The position numbers and the translations under genes are program-made. A stretch of DNA of 64,000 bases from assembly GCF_002288925.2 (NCBI RefSeq), contig NW_022098023.1, positions 33,149,651 through 33,213,650 on the forward strand. Direction: 5' to 3'. Under the pieces are notes generated by a model. That model worked only from the letters and a program-made list of their open reading frames with translations. It made no database searches and was not told the DNA's origin. The stretch is from Delphinapterus leucas (lineage: Eukaryota; Chordata; Mammalia; Artiodactyla; Monodontidae). Positions within the stretch are counted from its first letter, which is position 1, and every line of letters starts with the position of its first letter. Below, in pieces: positions 35,195-47,620 of the stretch.

Positions 35195-35370
35195 AGTGGA
35201 TCTGGCTTTTCCTTTGAACAAAACAGGCATGGTATGTTTGAATCTTAGGTCCAATGCGTCCTAGTGATATGGCCTTGGGCAAGTCACTTTACCTTCTTGA
35301 TCCTCACTTTCCCATCTGTTGAAAAGGAATAATAATATCTACCTTGAAATATTGTAAGCAATAGAGAGAA
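35195..35370 (+). repeat. MIR SINE
   Basis: GATATGGCCTTGGGCAAGTC, ACTTTACCTTCTTGATCCTC, ACTTTCCCATCTGTTGAAAA and GAATAATAATATCTACCTTG follow the MIR core in sense. Confidence 0.85.
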
Positions 35371-36699
35371 TATAAAACTTTGGATCTAGAATAGAGATGG
35401 CAGTGATCATCATTTTTTATTAGTTTTGTAGATGGGGTAAAGATGGGAAGAAGAGGTGGACAGATGGGAAACGGATGATGTCTTGCACCCCAGTAACTGA
35501 GAGAATTGTGGTGTCATTGACAGAACTATTGAGCCAAAAGTTTGAGTTAGTTCAAATATATTACATTAAATGATAATTTTCTTAATTTGTCTTTATTCAA
35601 TAGCTAGTACAACTATGCATAGTTGAACAGTATATTTGGAATATGAGTCAGATAGATTTCTCTGGAATGAAACAGGAAAAGTAAACAGAATGGACATTGG
35701 TACACTGAAATAGTTGACAAGACTCAATGGTGGAGAGGACTTCTAATTTCAGTGGAATATCCACTATACTACTTTGTATCTTACCCGTATGCTGAATGTT
35801 TAACGTGGGTTTAGCTAAACATAAAATGTGTTTCTATGTTGTACTTCATCAAATGACCTGTAAGAGTTACCACTGAAATGCAAATACTTTAGGAGTAGAT
35901 CATTAGGCCCACATAAGAAATATATTTCAGAAAGCAGTTGTTATGACTGTTGAATCTAAAAATGAAAGGGTTAACAAAAACCATGTCTAAATAAGAAAGT
36001 GGGCAGGAGTCTAGGTGTACCCATCTTGGTTCAGGAATCAAAATAGTTTTCAGAAGATGTGTTAATCCATGACATAGCTTATGATTTTGCATACAGCTAC
36101 TTAGAAAAAAATAACATTTTTAAAGAATGCAGTTGTGTAGAATTTTGGTCTTTTTATCTTGAGGACTAATGGGAATTTCTCCATCACTTCTTTTAAGACA
36201 TTTTATCGTGTGTAGTGAATTTTGTTAAAAGAGCAAGTTCTGAAAAGCTCTGACAGCCTCTTCAGCAAAAGATCCAGGATTGTCAGCCATTCATGCAAAG
36301 ACCTGAATCTGCTTTGACACTCTAGAATAGGCTTCTGGCAATGTTATGTCTTTCTTTTAGATGTTTGGATAAATCACCCAGCTCAAAAACTGCATCATAC
36401 ATTATGCTTAAGTCATAAACAAATGCTGCTGAGGTAAGGGAATTCCACTGTACTTTCTTCAGTGATTTGAAGCTATAGATGTGTCACTCGAAAACATCAG
36501 TAAACATTTCTTGAGGGTTTGGATATGCATTCAAAATGGCTTTTATAGATCTTTTTATTTGAGTCACCTGAAAGAACTCAGCACTACTAATTTTAAGCAG
36601 CCGTATATTTTTTTACCAGTAAAATAGCAATGTAAACTATTTGTGAAAAAGAAGTATCTATGAAGAAAGCCTTAAATCTTATGGAGTTTAGTTGGACTA
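35371..36699. other. No gene seen; unique sequence
   Basis: No recognisable repeat. The part 36130-36590 is low in simple sequence and could hold a conserved noncoding element, which cannot be tested here. Confidence 0.4.
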
Positions 36700-37217
36700 T
36701 GTGGTAGGCAGAATAATGGCCCCCATCCCAAGATGTCCACATCTGCGTTTTTATTCCTGGAACCTGTGAATATGTTAGGTTCAAAGAAGAATTAAGTTAG
36801 TAAACAGAATGAAGTTTTCTAATCAGCTGACCTTAAAATAGAAAGATTATTCTGGTTTATCCTGGTAGGCCCAATTAATTACAGATGTCCTTAAACTCGT
36901 AAGAGGGAAACAAAAGAGTTGGTGTCAGAGTGATACTACGTGCAAAAGGCTCAATTGGCCATTGGCAGCTTTAAAAATGTAAGGGAGCCATGGGCCAAAG
37001 AAAACCGGCAGCTTCTAGAAGCTGGAAAAGACAAGAAATCACAGTCCTCCTTAGAGCTCCAGAAAGGAACACAGCTGTGTTGACACCTGGATTTTAGCCC
37101 AAAGGGACCCACTTTGGACTTCTGACCTCCAGAACTATAAGATAATTAATATATGTTGTTTCAATCTACTAAGTTTGTGGCAATTTGTTAGAGCAGTGTT
37201 AAGAAACTGATTTATAC
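36700..37217 (+). repeat. MaLR-type solo LTR, sense orientation
   Basis: Starts TGTGGTAGGCAGAATAATGG. Contains CCTGGAACCTGTGAATATGT, AGCTTCTAGAAGCTGGAAAA, CCAGAAAGGAACACAGCTGT, GATTTTAGCCCAAAGGGACC and ACTTCTGACCTCCAGAACTA, and ends about AACTGATTTATACA. This is the sense version of the LTR type at 17340-17801 and 190-1609. Confidence 0.8.
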
Positions 37218-37369
37218 ATGTCTGGATAATAAGAAAATTTCTGAATTCTTCTCAAATTTTAATTAGAAACAAAGTTAATATATTCCATAAAATTATAATA
37301 ATTAATTTTAGCGTTATAAAAAACTTCATATTTTAAGCAGTAACTTAAATATATTTTATATATAAATTT

Positions 37370-37409
37370 GTGTGTGTGTGTATGTATATATATATATATA
37401 TATATATAA
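37370..37409. repeat. (TG)n(TA)n microsatellite
   Basis: TG dinucleotides pass through TATG into a pure TA run. Confidence 0.95.
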
Positions 37410-37959
37410 TTCTTCAACTTTTCCTTTTCATGAATTTGTGTCTTGTTTTCAAAATCTGCTCCAAGATGTATCTTATAGAAAGTATTTTTGGCTAAGTTCT
37501 ATTAAATCTCATCTCTATTCTGTTTCTCCAGAAAAAATTTTAGTACTTGAAGGTAGTTCAAAACGATTAATAATTATCATATAATTTATTTTTGGTTTCA
37601 GAATGCATTTCAGCAACTGAATATACTGTTGAAATAAAATAGAAAAGTAACATACTAAACCACGTAACTCTATTGTGCCTTGATAGTTTCTATTGATACA
37701 TATATATCAATAATGTCTTGGGAGCTATTGAAAAGTGACCACTCCCATCACTGTTCCATACCTGACACCCAGGAATATTGGAAGAAAATCAGAAAAATAT
37801 GACACTTTATAATTGTAGCCTTCAAAATATCAGCATAAAATATTTTAGATTGGTCATCCTCAAACATGTCTTGAAATTGTAATTAAGGATACCAGAGAAT
37901 CTTCTAAATTTGAAATAATTTTTACCTTTTTTATGTTACATTATTATAAGATCAGAAGT
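37410..37959. other. No gene seen
   Basis: AT-rich; nothing recognised. Confidence 0.45.
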
Positions 37960-38645
37960 TATTTCTTTAAAAAATCTTTTTACTATAGAAAACTTCAAAC
38001 ATACACAAAAGTAAACAAAATTGTACAATGAACACCCATGTATTCATCGCCAAGTTTTAACAATGGTTAACTCATAGCCAGTCATGTTTCATCTATCCCT
38101 CACTTATTTTTCTCCTCACTACATACTCAATTTAAGCAAATCACACATTCATATAAATTTATCCATATATTTTAGTATATATCTCTAAAATAATAGAATA
38201 ATATAAACTCATTACTATTTTCATACCATTAAAAACCTAATAATACCTTACTATCATCAAATATCCAGATATTATTCAATTTCTATTTGTCTCACAAATG
38301 TTGTGTTTTTGGGCAGTGTGTTTATTTTAACCAGAATTCAAATGAAGTCCATACATTGTGAATGATTAACACATGTTATGTGCCTTTTAAACTGTAGATC
38401 TCCATCCATGTCTTTCTTTTGTCCTGTAATTTATTTGTTGAAGAAGCCATGTCATGTATTCTCTGGAGTGTCCTCTCTCTGGATTTTGCAGATTGCATCT
38501 TCATTTGATGTGCTCCTCTGTCCTCATTCTTCTCATATATTGATAGTTGGATCTAGAGGCCTTATCAGGTTCAGGATGCTGTCTGACTGCCTCTCTTTTT
38601 GTGATGTCAGCAGAATCCATTTTATTTTTCACCATTGCTTGTAAA
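37960..38645. repeat. Old L1 (L1M-type) 3'-region fragment
   Basis: AACTTCAAACATACACAAAA, TACAATGAACACCCATGTAT, TTAACAATGGTTAACTCATA, ATCATCAAATATCCAGATAT, TTATTTGTTGAAGAAGCCAT and TTGGATCTAGAGGCCTTATC are in the order of a common old L1 3'-region repeat. Internal deletions are evident. I leave orientation open. Confidence 0.55.
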
Positions 38646-39716
38646 TGAGCAGCCCCTGCTCATTTAAAACTTAATGAGTATAAATTTAATCAGAATATAA
38701 ACCATGGCCTAGGAAATTTTTCAGTTTTTCCAACCTGAAGTTTTTTCCAATGCCATAAATAACTGCAACAAACAATATGTCCTTTCAGAATAATGGAAAA
38801 TAATACCTTAAGGGAGAAAAAGCTTATTCTTAAAAAAAGCTCATGGCTACTTAAAAGAGAGGTGAAAGGGGAAAATTTAAATAATAAAGGAGAATCTAAA
38901 TATAGGATTGTTTTTAGTTGAGAAGCCATTATCTCCACCCAAGCTGAGTTAAAAAGACTAGAAAGACCATATATGAGGAAAAGACTGGATGGAGCCCCGT
39001 AAATGGTACCATAAATAACAGCACAACAACTAATATTTATTGTTGACTATGCACAAGGCCTTTTATCAATATCATCTTGCTAAGTTCTTGGAACTTACAT
39101 CTATAGTTAATCAGAGGCTGCACTGATTTTTGCAACAATTTATTTTGTTGTTATGGTTGTTGCCTGTTAGTTTTACACCTGAGTTTCATTGCCTTTGATT
39201 AAACTGTAGTGTAAAACCAATCCATCTAAGAACATTATATTTGCTTTCTACTCTCTACAGATCCAGAAAAGGGGTCTCCCTAGATGCTTCTTGAGCTATG
39301 AAAAAAGAAAAAAGAAACATACATGTTTAAGTACTGGTCATACAAAATAACTCATATTGTTGCATATATTTATCTAGAACTCTATCTTTTGATGTTTGTT
39401 TTATTTTTTCTACTCCTTCTATAATCTACACATTTTTGGCTACTCAGGTAGTGGGAAAAATGCATTTTCATTGTTTATTCTCAATCTACTAATCTTTTCA
39501 TCATACAACTAGACACAAGGGTTAATGTATATTCACAAATAATATGCAAAATTCTAGGATTAGGTCTCATAATTTCTGCCTTCAAGTTATAATGTAAATC
39601 AGTCCATGGATTGAGAGGATTCTCTAAGACAAAATGTAGAATACAAATGAATGAAAGTAAACTTTGGATCTGAACTGGTAGTATATTCCTCTACTTGGAA
39701 CATCCATATAAACAGG
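38646..39716. other. Mostly unassigned; possible MIR scrap at 39005-39095
   Basis: AACAACTAATATTTATTGTT followed by ATGCACAAGGCCTTTTATC resembles the reverse-complement 3' part of MIR. The rest is unassigned AT-rich DNA. Confidence 0.4.
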
Positions 39717-39721
39717 ACACA

Positions 39722-39757
<36 letters not shown>
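39717..39757. repeat. (CA)n microsatellite
   Basis: AC repeats with one CATACAC interruption. Confidence 0.95.
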
Positions 39758-39759
<2 letters not shown>

Positions 39760-39789
39760 TGTTTGGTTGTCCCTGGCCGTTGAGAGGCA

Positions 39790-39945
39790 CCATTGCATGG
39801 TAGAAAAACCACAGGCTTTGGAATAAAATTGACTTGATGGGAAACTCTTCTCAGTCTCTTGCTGTAAATGTGACAGTGTGTGTAACCTGTTTGAGCCTTA
39901 TTTTCCCTACCATAAAGTGGGGATATTAATAATATATGGGTAAAG
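39790..39945 (+). repeat. MIR SINE
   Basis: ACCACAGGCTTTGGAATAAA, CTCTTGCTGTAAATGTGACA, CTGTTTGAGCCTTATTTTCC and AAAGTGGGGATATTAATAAT follow MIR in sense. Confidence 0.7.
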
Positions 39946-39984
39946 TACTTGATTCGCAGTGATAAAGCCTCTCTTCAGACAAAC

Positions 39985-40440
39985 TTTATTCAGGCTCTTC
40001 TGAATCCTCTTTTTGACCAGGCTTCACACTTGGGCTCTGTCCTTGGCTCACTTAGTACAGTTTTAGCAAGAATTTTGTTGGATCAGTTTGCGAAAACCCC
40101 TCACCGTTGATATCGGATCAAATTCCTCATCCCCTACCCTTGATATCTTAACACCCTGGCCTGCCTTCAGCAAGGACCCTCTCAAGTCAGTTTAGCCAGA
40201 ATCCCCCTACCTCTGATGTTTTCTCTTGGTAATTTTCCATCCACAGCCCACACCCCACTCCTTGGTTATACAGCTCTGTTTGTCTTTATTTCCTTGAAAT
40301 CAAGTTCAGTTCTACACTAAGGTCTCTTTTCCCCTATTCCAATAGTTCTGGAATAAAATTTGCCTTCACCACTTTAAGATCTGTTGTCTGGATCTTGTTT
40401 TCTCTGAAAGTAGTGGCATTCCAGAAATTTTAATTTTTAT
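39985..40440 (+). repeat. Probable LTR with polyadenylation signal, family unknown
   Basis: The end region reads CTATTCCAATAGTTCTGGAA, TAAAATTTGCCTTCACCACT, then TCTGTTGTCTGGATCTTG. An AATAAA (about 40352) followed by a U5-like tail is a common LTR layout. GC content rises relative to its surroundings. Boundaries and family are uncertain. Confidence 0.4.
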
Positions 40441-40595
40441 ATTATAATGAATATATTCTGTTTTAAAATTTCAATTCATATGCCCTACCACTTCCAAATG
40501 TCTAAACTTCAAAGATAATGTAAAAGCATACAATTTAGGAAAACCAAGAATGCCTCCCCCTCCCTGTTTCCAAACTATGTAAGACTTGGCACAGT

Positions 40596-40631
40596 CAAAT
40601 ATTGAGTACTCATTCATGTACTCAATATTTG
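40596..40631. repeat. Perfect 14-bp-stem hairpin, 8-nt loop
   Basis: CAAATATTGAGTAC (40596-40609) pairs with GTACTCAATATTTG (40618-40631); the loop is TCATTCAT. It is directly followed by the short direct repeat GTGAACATTC/GTGAACATGA. Confidence 0.97.
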
Positions 40632-40649
40632 TGAACATTCGTGAACATG

Positions 40650-40830
40650 ACTACCAGGGGAAAATAGTATAGAAGTTAGCTAAGTTTCAAGTCTTAACCC
40701 AACCAATTACTATCTTTGTAACCTTTAGACAATTTACATAAACACATTGAGGATCAGTTTCTACATCTGTAAAATAAAGCTAATACTGTTTGTATTATTA
40801 GGATAAAGTCAAGTTAATGTAATTAAAAAG
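40650..40830 (+). repeat. MIR SINE
   Basis: CAATTACTATCTTTGTAACC, TTTAGACAATTTACATAAAC and GATCAGTTTCTACATCTGTA, then AAATAAAGCTAATACTG: MIR core in sense, diverged. Confidence 0.7.
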
Positions 40831-41469
40831 ATACCAAAATACAGTGGCTTAATGATATAGTTTATTACATAGTTCTGAGGTGAATGATGTGAGGCATCAT
40901 GGTGACTGTAACCCCACACAGTGATTCAGGGACAAAGACATCCTCCATTAGGTTATCCTGCCAATTCCTAGAGTGATGTTGTCGTATGCATGATGGAAGT
41001 GGAGTTGTTGCCATGTCTGAGTTCCTGTGAAAATGAAAGTAAAAGGTATTGTGAAGGAGGAAAACCCTATATATCTGAGATTGCATACATGACTTCCACT
41101 CAAAGTCCCTTTGCAAGAACTTTACCACATGGTCATATCTAACTGCAAGGAGTCTGGAAAATAAAGTCTACCTGGGAAGACATTTGATTGGAAAGAAAGG
41201 GAGAAGGATTTTTTTGTGTTTATTAGCAGCCTCTGCCATTGTTTACTTAGGATTATCGTGATGATTAAATAAGATTATCTATAAGAAGTGTTTCTACAAT
41301 GCTTAGCACTTTGCAACCACTGAAAAAGTGTTAGCTGGGCTGTATTTTTGTTGTGTGACTCAAATATTCTATGATCTAAGCCTTAAGGAATCAAGGCATA
41401 AAGTAACTGGTGACTAATGAATGCAAGCATATATCTAAAGAGCAAATTGATGAAAGTATCTGAGAGCTG
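40831..41469. other. No gene seen
   Basis: Unassigned. The 41230-41340 part (ATTATCGTGATGATTAAATA, AATGCTTAGCACTTTGCAAC) may be a further MIR 3' fragment in sense. Confidence 0.4.
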
Positions 41470-41700
41470 GAGCTATTCTGGATTCAATAAACAGTAAGCT
41501 CTTACTCATACGATAAACAATCTACTAGACACTTCATATTGTTTCAGTAAACCTCCTAACAACCTAAATGAGTTAAGTAAGATTACCCCCGTTTTTGAGA
41601 TAGAAAAACAAGGGTAAGAGAATTTGGTCCAAGATCACAGACGTGGGTGATGTTGGAACAGCGATGGACCAGGATTTTGACTACAGTTATTTTAATTCTG
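41470..41700 (-). repeat. MIR SINE
   Basis: ACCTCCTAACAACCTAAATG, AGTAAGATTACCCCCGTTTT, CAAGATCACAGACGTGGGTG and GGACCAGGATTTTGAC are the reverse complement of MIR. Confidence 0.75.
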
Positions 41701-42509
41701 GAGTTTTCCATCATCAATTGCTCTGTTTCAAGGATGGGGGAAAATCAGGAGATACTAACAAATAAAGTCAATTGACACAATCATATTTGGGGACTTTGGA
41801 TAGTGAGTCATATTCACGAGAAAAGAATTCCAAAGAAATGAAACAAGGAGATTATATCCTTTATATTTCATCACCACTAAAGGGAAAAAAATTAATTGCT
41901 AGAAACTTAACTACAAAGGTTGTCTTGTATTTTGTTTTACTTATGGATGGTTTTGATGAAGTAGTTAAAAATCTATTTGGTCTCTTGTTCCAGAATGATC
42001 TCCCATTTCATAAATTATAACCTTGTCTATAAAGTTTTCTGAATAATGAGAAACTATAAAAGAAATTTCCTGCAAACAGAAGCAAACATTCATAAAGCCA
42101 GTTAATCAGAAATTTGTTAGTGAACATCAGAAATTTCAAAATTACATAGAAGAAAATAGTAAGATGGAAAAGGACTTAAGATGATGGGAAAATGTAACTT
42201 AACATGAAAGTAAACAACTGAAAATGTTTTATTTTTGTAAAATCAGTCCAATATATTTTCCATATACATTTGTGTGTGTGTGTGTGTACCTCATCCCACT
42301 TTCTACATATAACTTTTGTGCGTTATATGTACTCCTAAAAGACCAATGGGGCTTAAGATGAGCTTTGAGTAATGGCTAAGATTTGTACGGTACAGGAGAA
42401 GAGGAAATGACATTTCAGGTAGAAGGAATAACATGAACAAAGATGAGACAGTCATCATGTACTAAATCTGGTCTGATCCTGAGAAGGGTTAATTTTGGCA
42501 GTTAAGAAG
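41701..42509. other. No gene seen; contains (TG)n at 42271-42287
   Basis: The 82-codon frame at 41772-42020 has no recognisable domain. A short TG run is the only repeat seen. Confidence 0.45.
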
Positions 42510-42745
42510 AAAAATTGGGAGGCAGGACACACATTGGTTAAGGACATGGACTTTTTGAGTTATATGAGTTTGATTCCTGGGTCAACTCTTAAGAACTGTG
42601 TAATCTTGGACAGCTTTCTTATCCTCCCGAAGTATTAGTTTTCTTGTCTTTAAAAATGAGGATAGTAAAAAAATAAAATGATATAACTAAAGCACTTAGC
42701 AAAATGCCTGGTTTATAGTAAGCATTAAGTAGTAATAATAGTATG
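42510..42745 (+). repeat. MIR SINE, nearly full length
   Basis: GGTTAAGGACATGGACTTTT, GTTTGATTCCTGGGTCAACT, AAGCACTTAGCAAAATGCCT and GGTTTATAGTAAGCATTAAG cover the tRNA-related head, the core and the 3' end in order. Confidence 0.85.
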
Positions 42746-43899
42746 GAAACAAACATAAAATGTCTAGTTGTGGGATTGAGGAACTAGTAATTGTTAGTTC
42801 TCTGAATAGTCACATCACAAACATTCAACACATGAATATGTAAGGTAGATTTGTCTGGCACTTGGATGTCATGCAGTTTGCAGTGAAAGCGTCTACCACT
42901 TTGTTGTTGGATTAACCCAAGTACTTGTCTCCCCACACTCTTCTTTCCTTTCAATTTCCTGTCCTCATCACTTAAAATATTGAAATGGATTACTGCTTAA
43001 CAAATGAAGGTTTTGAATGATTTTTGTTAAATCATCTGGCTTTACTTATACTATAATGTTTCTCATTTCTGTTTTTGGTTTCTGCTGATGTGGCTCATTG
43101 TTTCCTTGGGTGATGTTCAGCTTAACCTTCCCACCTCCAAGGTTAAGATCTATGCAGAGAAGGCAGCCAGAAGACACTTTTATTTGCCCCGAGCCCCCAA
43201 CACACACCTGAAGTAGGCAGTTTCTGTGCCTGGACTAAGTCTCCTGAGCAGTCTTACAACCCCTCCCTCTTCCTCTGGTCTTTGTGCTTTTTCAGGTGGA
43301 AGGAGAGAAACCATGAATGATGTTTTCTTTTTTGTTTTCTGGGAATACTGAGATGGGGTAGAGGTCAATAGGACTTTCTTTCTATATATGCTAAATTACA
43401 ATTGCTTCTCACTTCATGGCCTGATGCTTTCTTTAAATCCAGACACTAAGCAGATACCAATATCTTTAAATTTGGAGGCACATCATCAACTCTCCCAAGG
43501 CCTGTAGTTATTGCAGAATCAGAGTGGGTCAGCAGATATTTCGCATGTACAGCCAAAGAGCTCCCGTGACTGTAGAAAGCCCTGGTTTCTAGGAGTGATT
43601 TTATTGAAGTCCTCCCCAAAGTGACTTGGTGGAGAGGGAGGTCACCCACCCTTCTTCCACAGAGGAAGGGGTGAAAAGAACCTACTCATCTCAAACACTA
43701 TACATTTTACAATGCAGAATATGACTAATTCCTCCTCTCCAGCCTGTTCTTATATAGCCAGAGAAGTTGTGATTGCTGGTGGTGGTAGTATCCATTCTAC
43801 CTCTTCCTTAGTGAGCATTGGTGGATTTGTTTAAGAAAGTAGACTTTTAAGTACCTTATTCATCTGAACTTTGGACAAGAACGACCAATTCCAGGACAT
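42746..43899. other. No gene seen
   Basis: 43130-43690 is GC-richer than average, but the open frames there (62 and 67 codons, minus strand) lack family resemblance. No splice-site-bounded exon could be argued. Confidence 0.45.
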
Positions 43900-44085
43900 G
43901 TGAAAAATCCCACTCAATATTCTATTAAAATATTATCAAGCTTTTTTAAAACTCTATCCCATGAGGTAGATATGATTAGTATCCCAGTTTTAGAGATAAG
44001 GAAACTGCGGTCTCTTGAAGATTAAGGAACCTGACTCCTGATATACAGTTGGTAATTGGCTTTGCTAGGATTGGGAATCGTATTT
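43900..44085 (-). repeat. MIR SINE
   Basis: CCCATGAGGTAGATATGATT, AGTATCCCAGTTTTAGAGAT, AAGGAAACTGCGGTCTCTTG and TTGCTAGGATTGGGAATCG are in MIR reverse order. Confidence 0.75.
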
Positions 44086-45002
44086 ATTATTCTCTGAAAC
44101 CACTTTCATATTTCCACTGTGGCACTTTATTTCAACCAGTAAATCTATTCAGTCTCTATAACTTTAATTTTTTAGCCAAATCTATAGAATTGAAAAATTA
44201 TATTCAGTAAGTCTATGATTTAATCAGATTCTCTCAGTTAAAATACAAGATATAAATCTTGAATTATCAGTATTATACAAGTAAACAAGCAACATCTGAT
44301 AGATTTCTACTTATATATTATTTATAGGCTCAATTTTAAAGAGAGTGGCAATGCTCATAAAATAGAGAAAGCAAATAACCTTGTGTACAGAGTGAATCTG
44401 CCTCTCTCTATTTGATAAGTTAGGGCTGAATTGTTCCTATCTATCACTGAGCTGTTTGGCTTTAAGAAATAAAAGTGATCATCTCATTATAAATTCTTGG
44501 AAATAACATTTACTTAAAAATAATTCCTTCAGTTGGCCCACACTTGGCATTTCTCACCTAGAAAAAAAAAAGGTAAGGATGAGCAAAAGCAGGAAAAGAA
44601 ATACAGTGTCACTGAGGTTGTTAGGAAGATTATATTAGCTATTCTCCTTAAACTCAAATGTGTTAAGTATCACTTTATTTAAGACATTTAGAAATATTTG
44701 GCAATGTGTTTGTTCTGGCTTTTTATTGCATTTTTCTATTATGCAAGTGAAATGGTTATTTCAAGCTTTCTGGTGGTTGGTTTTGTAGGAGCAACTTGGG
44801 AAGAGAATTCCATTTCCACAGAGAGCTAATTAATGTGGAAAACAGGCATTACCCACATCAGGCTGCCAGTTAACATCAGGACAGTTTGTCTTCGACACAC
44901 GTGTGACAGGATGGATGGCTGACTCTTAGAGTTCATGTGATGAATTTGAGAATTGAATACTCTCACGTTGGCTGAAATTCCCACCTTGCAAAGAAGAGAA
45001 AA
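44086..45002. other. No gene seen; non-repetitive candidate element at 44780-44990
   Basis: 44780-44990 is a non-repetitive, GC-balanced block with a CTAATTAATG homeodomain-type core and ACACACGTGTGAC (CACGTG palindrome). Whether it is a conserved regulatory element cannot be decided from one genome. Confidence 0.3.
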
Positions 45003-45090
45003 TTAATGATGGATATGTAGGCAGGTAGTAATTAGTTAGTTAGATGGATGGATAGGAGTTAGATAGGTAACTAAGTACGTAGGTAGAAAA
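45003..45090. repeat. Degenerate TAGA/TAGG microsatellite
   Basis: Imperfect GATGGATA, TAGGTAG and TAGTTAG units. Confidence 0.8.
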
Positions 45091-45368
45091 TTACTTTGTT
45101 GGTGTCTTTACACTGAGCATAGATGTATTCGTAACATCTTACGAAGAACCGTCAAACCAATAAATGTTGGGCATCTTTCATGAATACAAAGAAATGTAAG
45201 ACCTTCAACAAGCTTATGCGAATGGGAAGTAATATGTAAACGTAACAAAAGTTAAATGATGAAGTACCTAATTATCATTTTAAGATAAACATTGGGCTGC
45301 AGTCATAAAAAAGTGCATGCAAATGAGTATTCATTTATACCGATTTGGGAGTCCTAACCCTGTTGCAT

Positions 45369-45392
45369 CTATCATCTATTTATCTATCTATC

Positions 45393-45439
<47 letters not shown>

Positions 45440-45650
45440 ATCTATCTACTATTATCTATCTCCCTATCACTCTATCCATCTATCTATGTAATCTATTATC
45501 TATCTCCCTGTCAATTTATCTATCTATTTATCTATCTATTTATCTACCCATCCATCCATCTATCCGTCTATCACCTATTATCTATCTCTGTCTATCTCTC
45601 TCTCTCTCTCTCTTTCTCTATCTATCTATACTATCTAATCTTTCTACCTT
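45369..45650. repeat. Compound (TCTA)n microsatellite
   Basis: About 280 bp of tetranucleotide sequence with an uninterrupted ATCT core of about 11.75 units (45393-45439). Variant ATCC, TTTA and CTCTCT blocks follow. A 138-codon open frame across it is low-complexity and not a gene. Confidence 0.97.
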
Positions 45651-47269
45651 TGTATTTTATTGTAGAAATGGATCATGTACCAACTATAGTCAATAGTCAG
45701 GAGGTTTCGTTTTCTCTTCTGATAGTTGAATAATTCCCTCTTGAAAAGAAGCCCTTGCTTTTGGTAAGATTTATCAGGTTAAAAAAGGTTTTGATTTAAT
45801 ATTTGAAGATGGACTTAATCTCCTGCTGTGCTTTAAGCATTTGAAAACCTGCTGCAAAGTGGCATTTCAAAGACAGCTTAATATTAAATTCAGTTTGCAA
45901 TATTCATATCTAATTGTTATAGGAAGAATTGTTCTGTTAATAAGTAGCAGAATAACAATGTTATTATGTTTGGTTTTCATAGGCCTTTTTAGACCTCTGT
46001 CAAAGGCTGCTGTTCTTGCAGATGTGTAGAGAAACATTTATACAAACATGAACTCTTACACTTAAAAAAATATGGATTGTCATTTTTTATTCAGCTAAGA
46101 TATTCTTGAATTGGTACTGTATTTTCTTATTTTAAAAAGTCTAGCTCTAAATCCAAATCCACTGTATTATAATGTAAAAATACCAATGAAGATAATGTAA
46201 TACATGCAAAACATATGCCATCTCTTCTAGAACATGATAAAATAACTTACTGAAGCCTAGGTATTATAAGTTAATTATTTTGAGTAGAGTGGAGATATTG
46301 ATTGACATTTCTCTTTTATTTCAGCTGTTCTGTATGTTCAGAGTATCTTTTTACCCCCTATACAGCAAAAAAAAAAAAGTCTTATGTTAGAATACTACTT
46401 TTATCTGGAGAAGAAAAAAACGATTGAGCATACAGTCATTATTAATCATTAATAACATGACAGAAAAGTTGACTGCAGTGGGAAAAATTAAGTCAGTTTT
46501 ATTATTCATTAAGACATCCTGAAGGAGTTAACTTTTCATAGAAAGAATAGACAATAGAATTATATTTCACATTTATGATGTGAAATATGACCATTTGCTA
46601 AACTGCTTTGCCTTTTTATAATCAGATTTTCCCAATGATTTATGGGAAAATACTAATTTAAATGATAGTATTACCATCTGTCATCACCATCATTCAGACT
46701 TTGTTGTTCAAGTTTTTTTGCATCACATAAATGTTAATAATTTTACCTTTTCAAAGGAAATAACTTATTCTAATGTGAGATTTCAAAACATGTTAACTAT
46801 TAGTATAATCATTAAAATTTATTTTAAATAACGTTTTCTGTGTCCCACGTTTGATCTGAGCATAAAATCACTTTAGATACAGTCTTTGACCATAACTATG
46901 GCTTCTGAAATGATTATTTTCTTACGGTAGTAGCGTAAGTATGTAATTCATCTCCAATTGTATTATATTCATAGTTTGTGCTCATTATCACTTAGTTTTA
47001 CTGGAAAGATGTCAGAAGAAGTTGTCTGGTCTCACAGCAAAATGACAAAGTATTTTGTTCAGTTCATAAAATAAAGTATTAAAATTTTAATATCTGCTTT
47101 ATTTTAGGGGCCATATAGTATAATATTAGGGATCATTTATAATTTTTATACATTTTTTCTATAGATGATCTTGCCTCTTCATTAAAGGGAAAGCTGAAGG
47201 TCATCCAATGTATTTTTCCTCATTTTTTCCTTTTTCAATTTTTTAATATCTTTACATCATCTTCCACTT
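45651..47269. other. No gene seen; AT-rich
   Basis: Nothing recognised; A-run at 46366-46377. Confidence 0.5.
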
Positions 47270-47620
47270 CTCTTCTGTCTTTCCTCTTTCAGGAAGATAC
47301 CTATTCAACCTATCCATCCATTCTTCTGTGAGACTAATACCTTCATCAGTGCCTTCTCTCCCATTTCCTCAGACCTTCTAAGACCTTCTTTTAATAATTA
47401 GCCCATCTTTCTCTTGGTTCCTTCATTCCCTCAACTTCCCATTTTTTCTCGTTTCCTTTCTGGCCAAATTTACTGAAAATTCAATCTTATTGCCTCTATT
47501 GCGTTTATATTCATGCCTAACTCACTGCCATGACTCCTCTTCCTGACACTTTAACAATACAGATTGAGTTGTTCCCAGGCTCTACTGAACATTTCTAAGA
47601 GGAGGAATAACATTCTCAGG
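47270..47620. repeat. Possible L2/CR1-type LINE fragment
   Basis: The pyrimidine-rich text ATTCAATCTTATTGCCTCTA, CATGCCTAACTCACTGCCAT and CCCATTTCCTCAGACCTTCT resembles old L2/L3 LINE coding sequence in sense. Weak and unaligned. Confidence 0.35.

Noticed and set aside
45317..45733. 138-codon open frame rich in Ile, Tyr, Leu and Ser
   Set aside because: It is translated TCTA microsatellite; low complexity and no homology signal.
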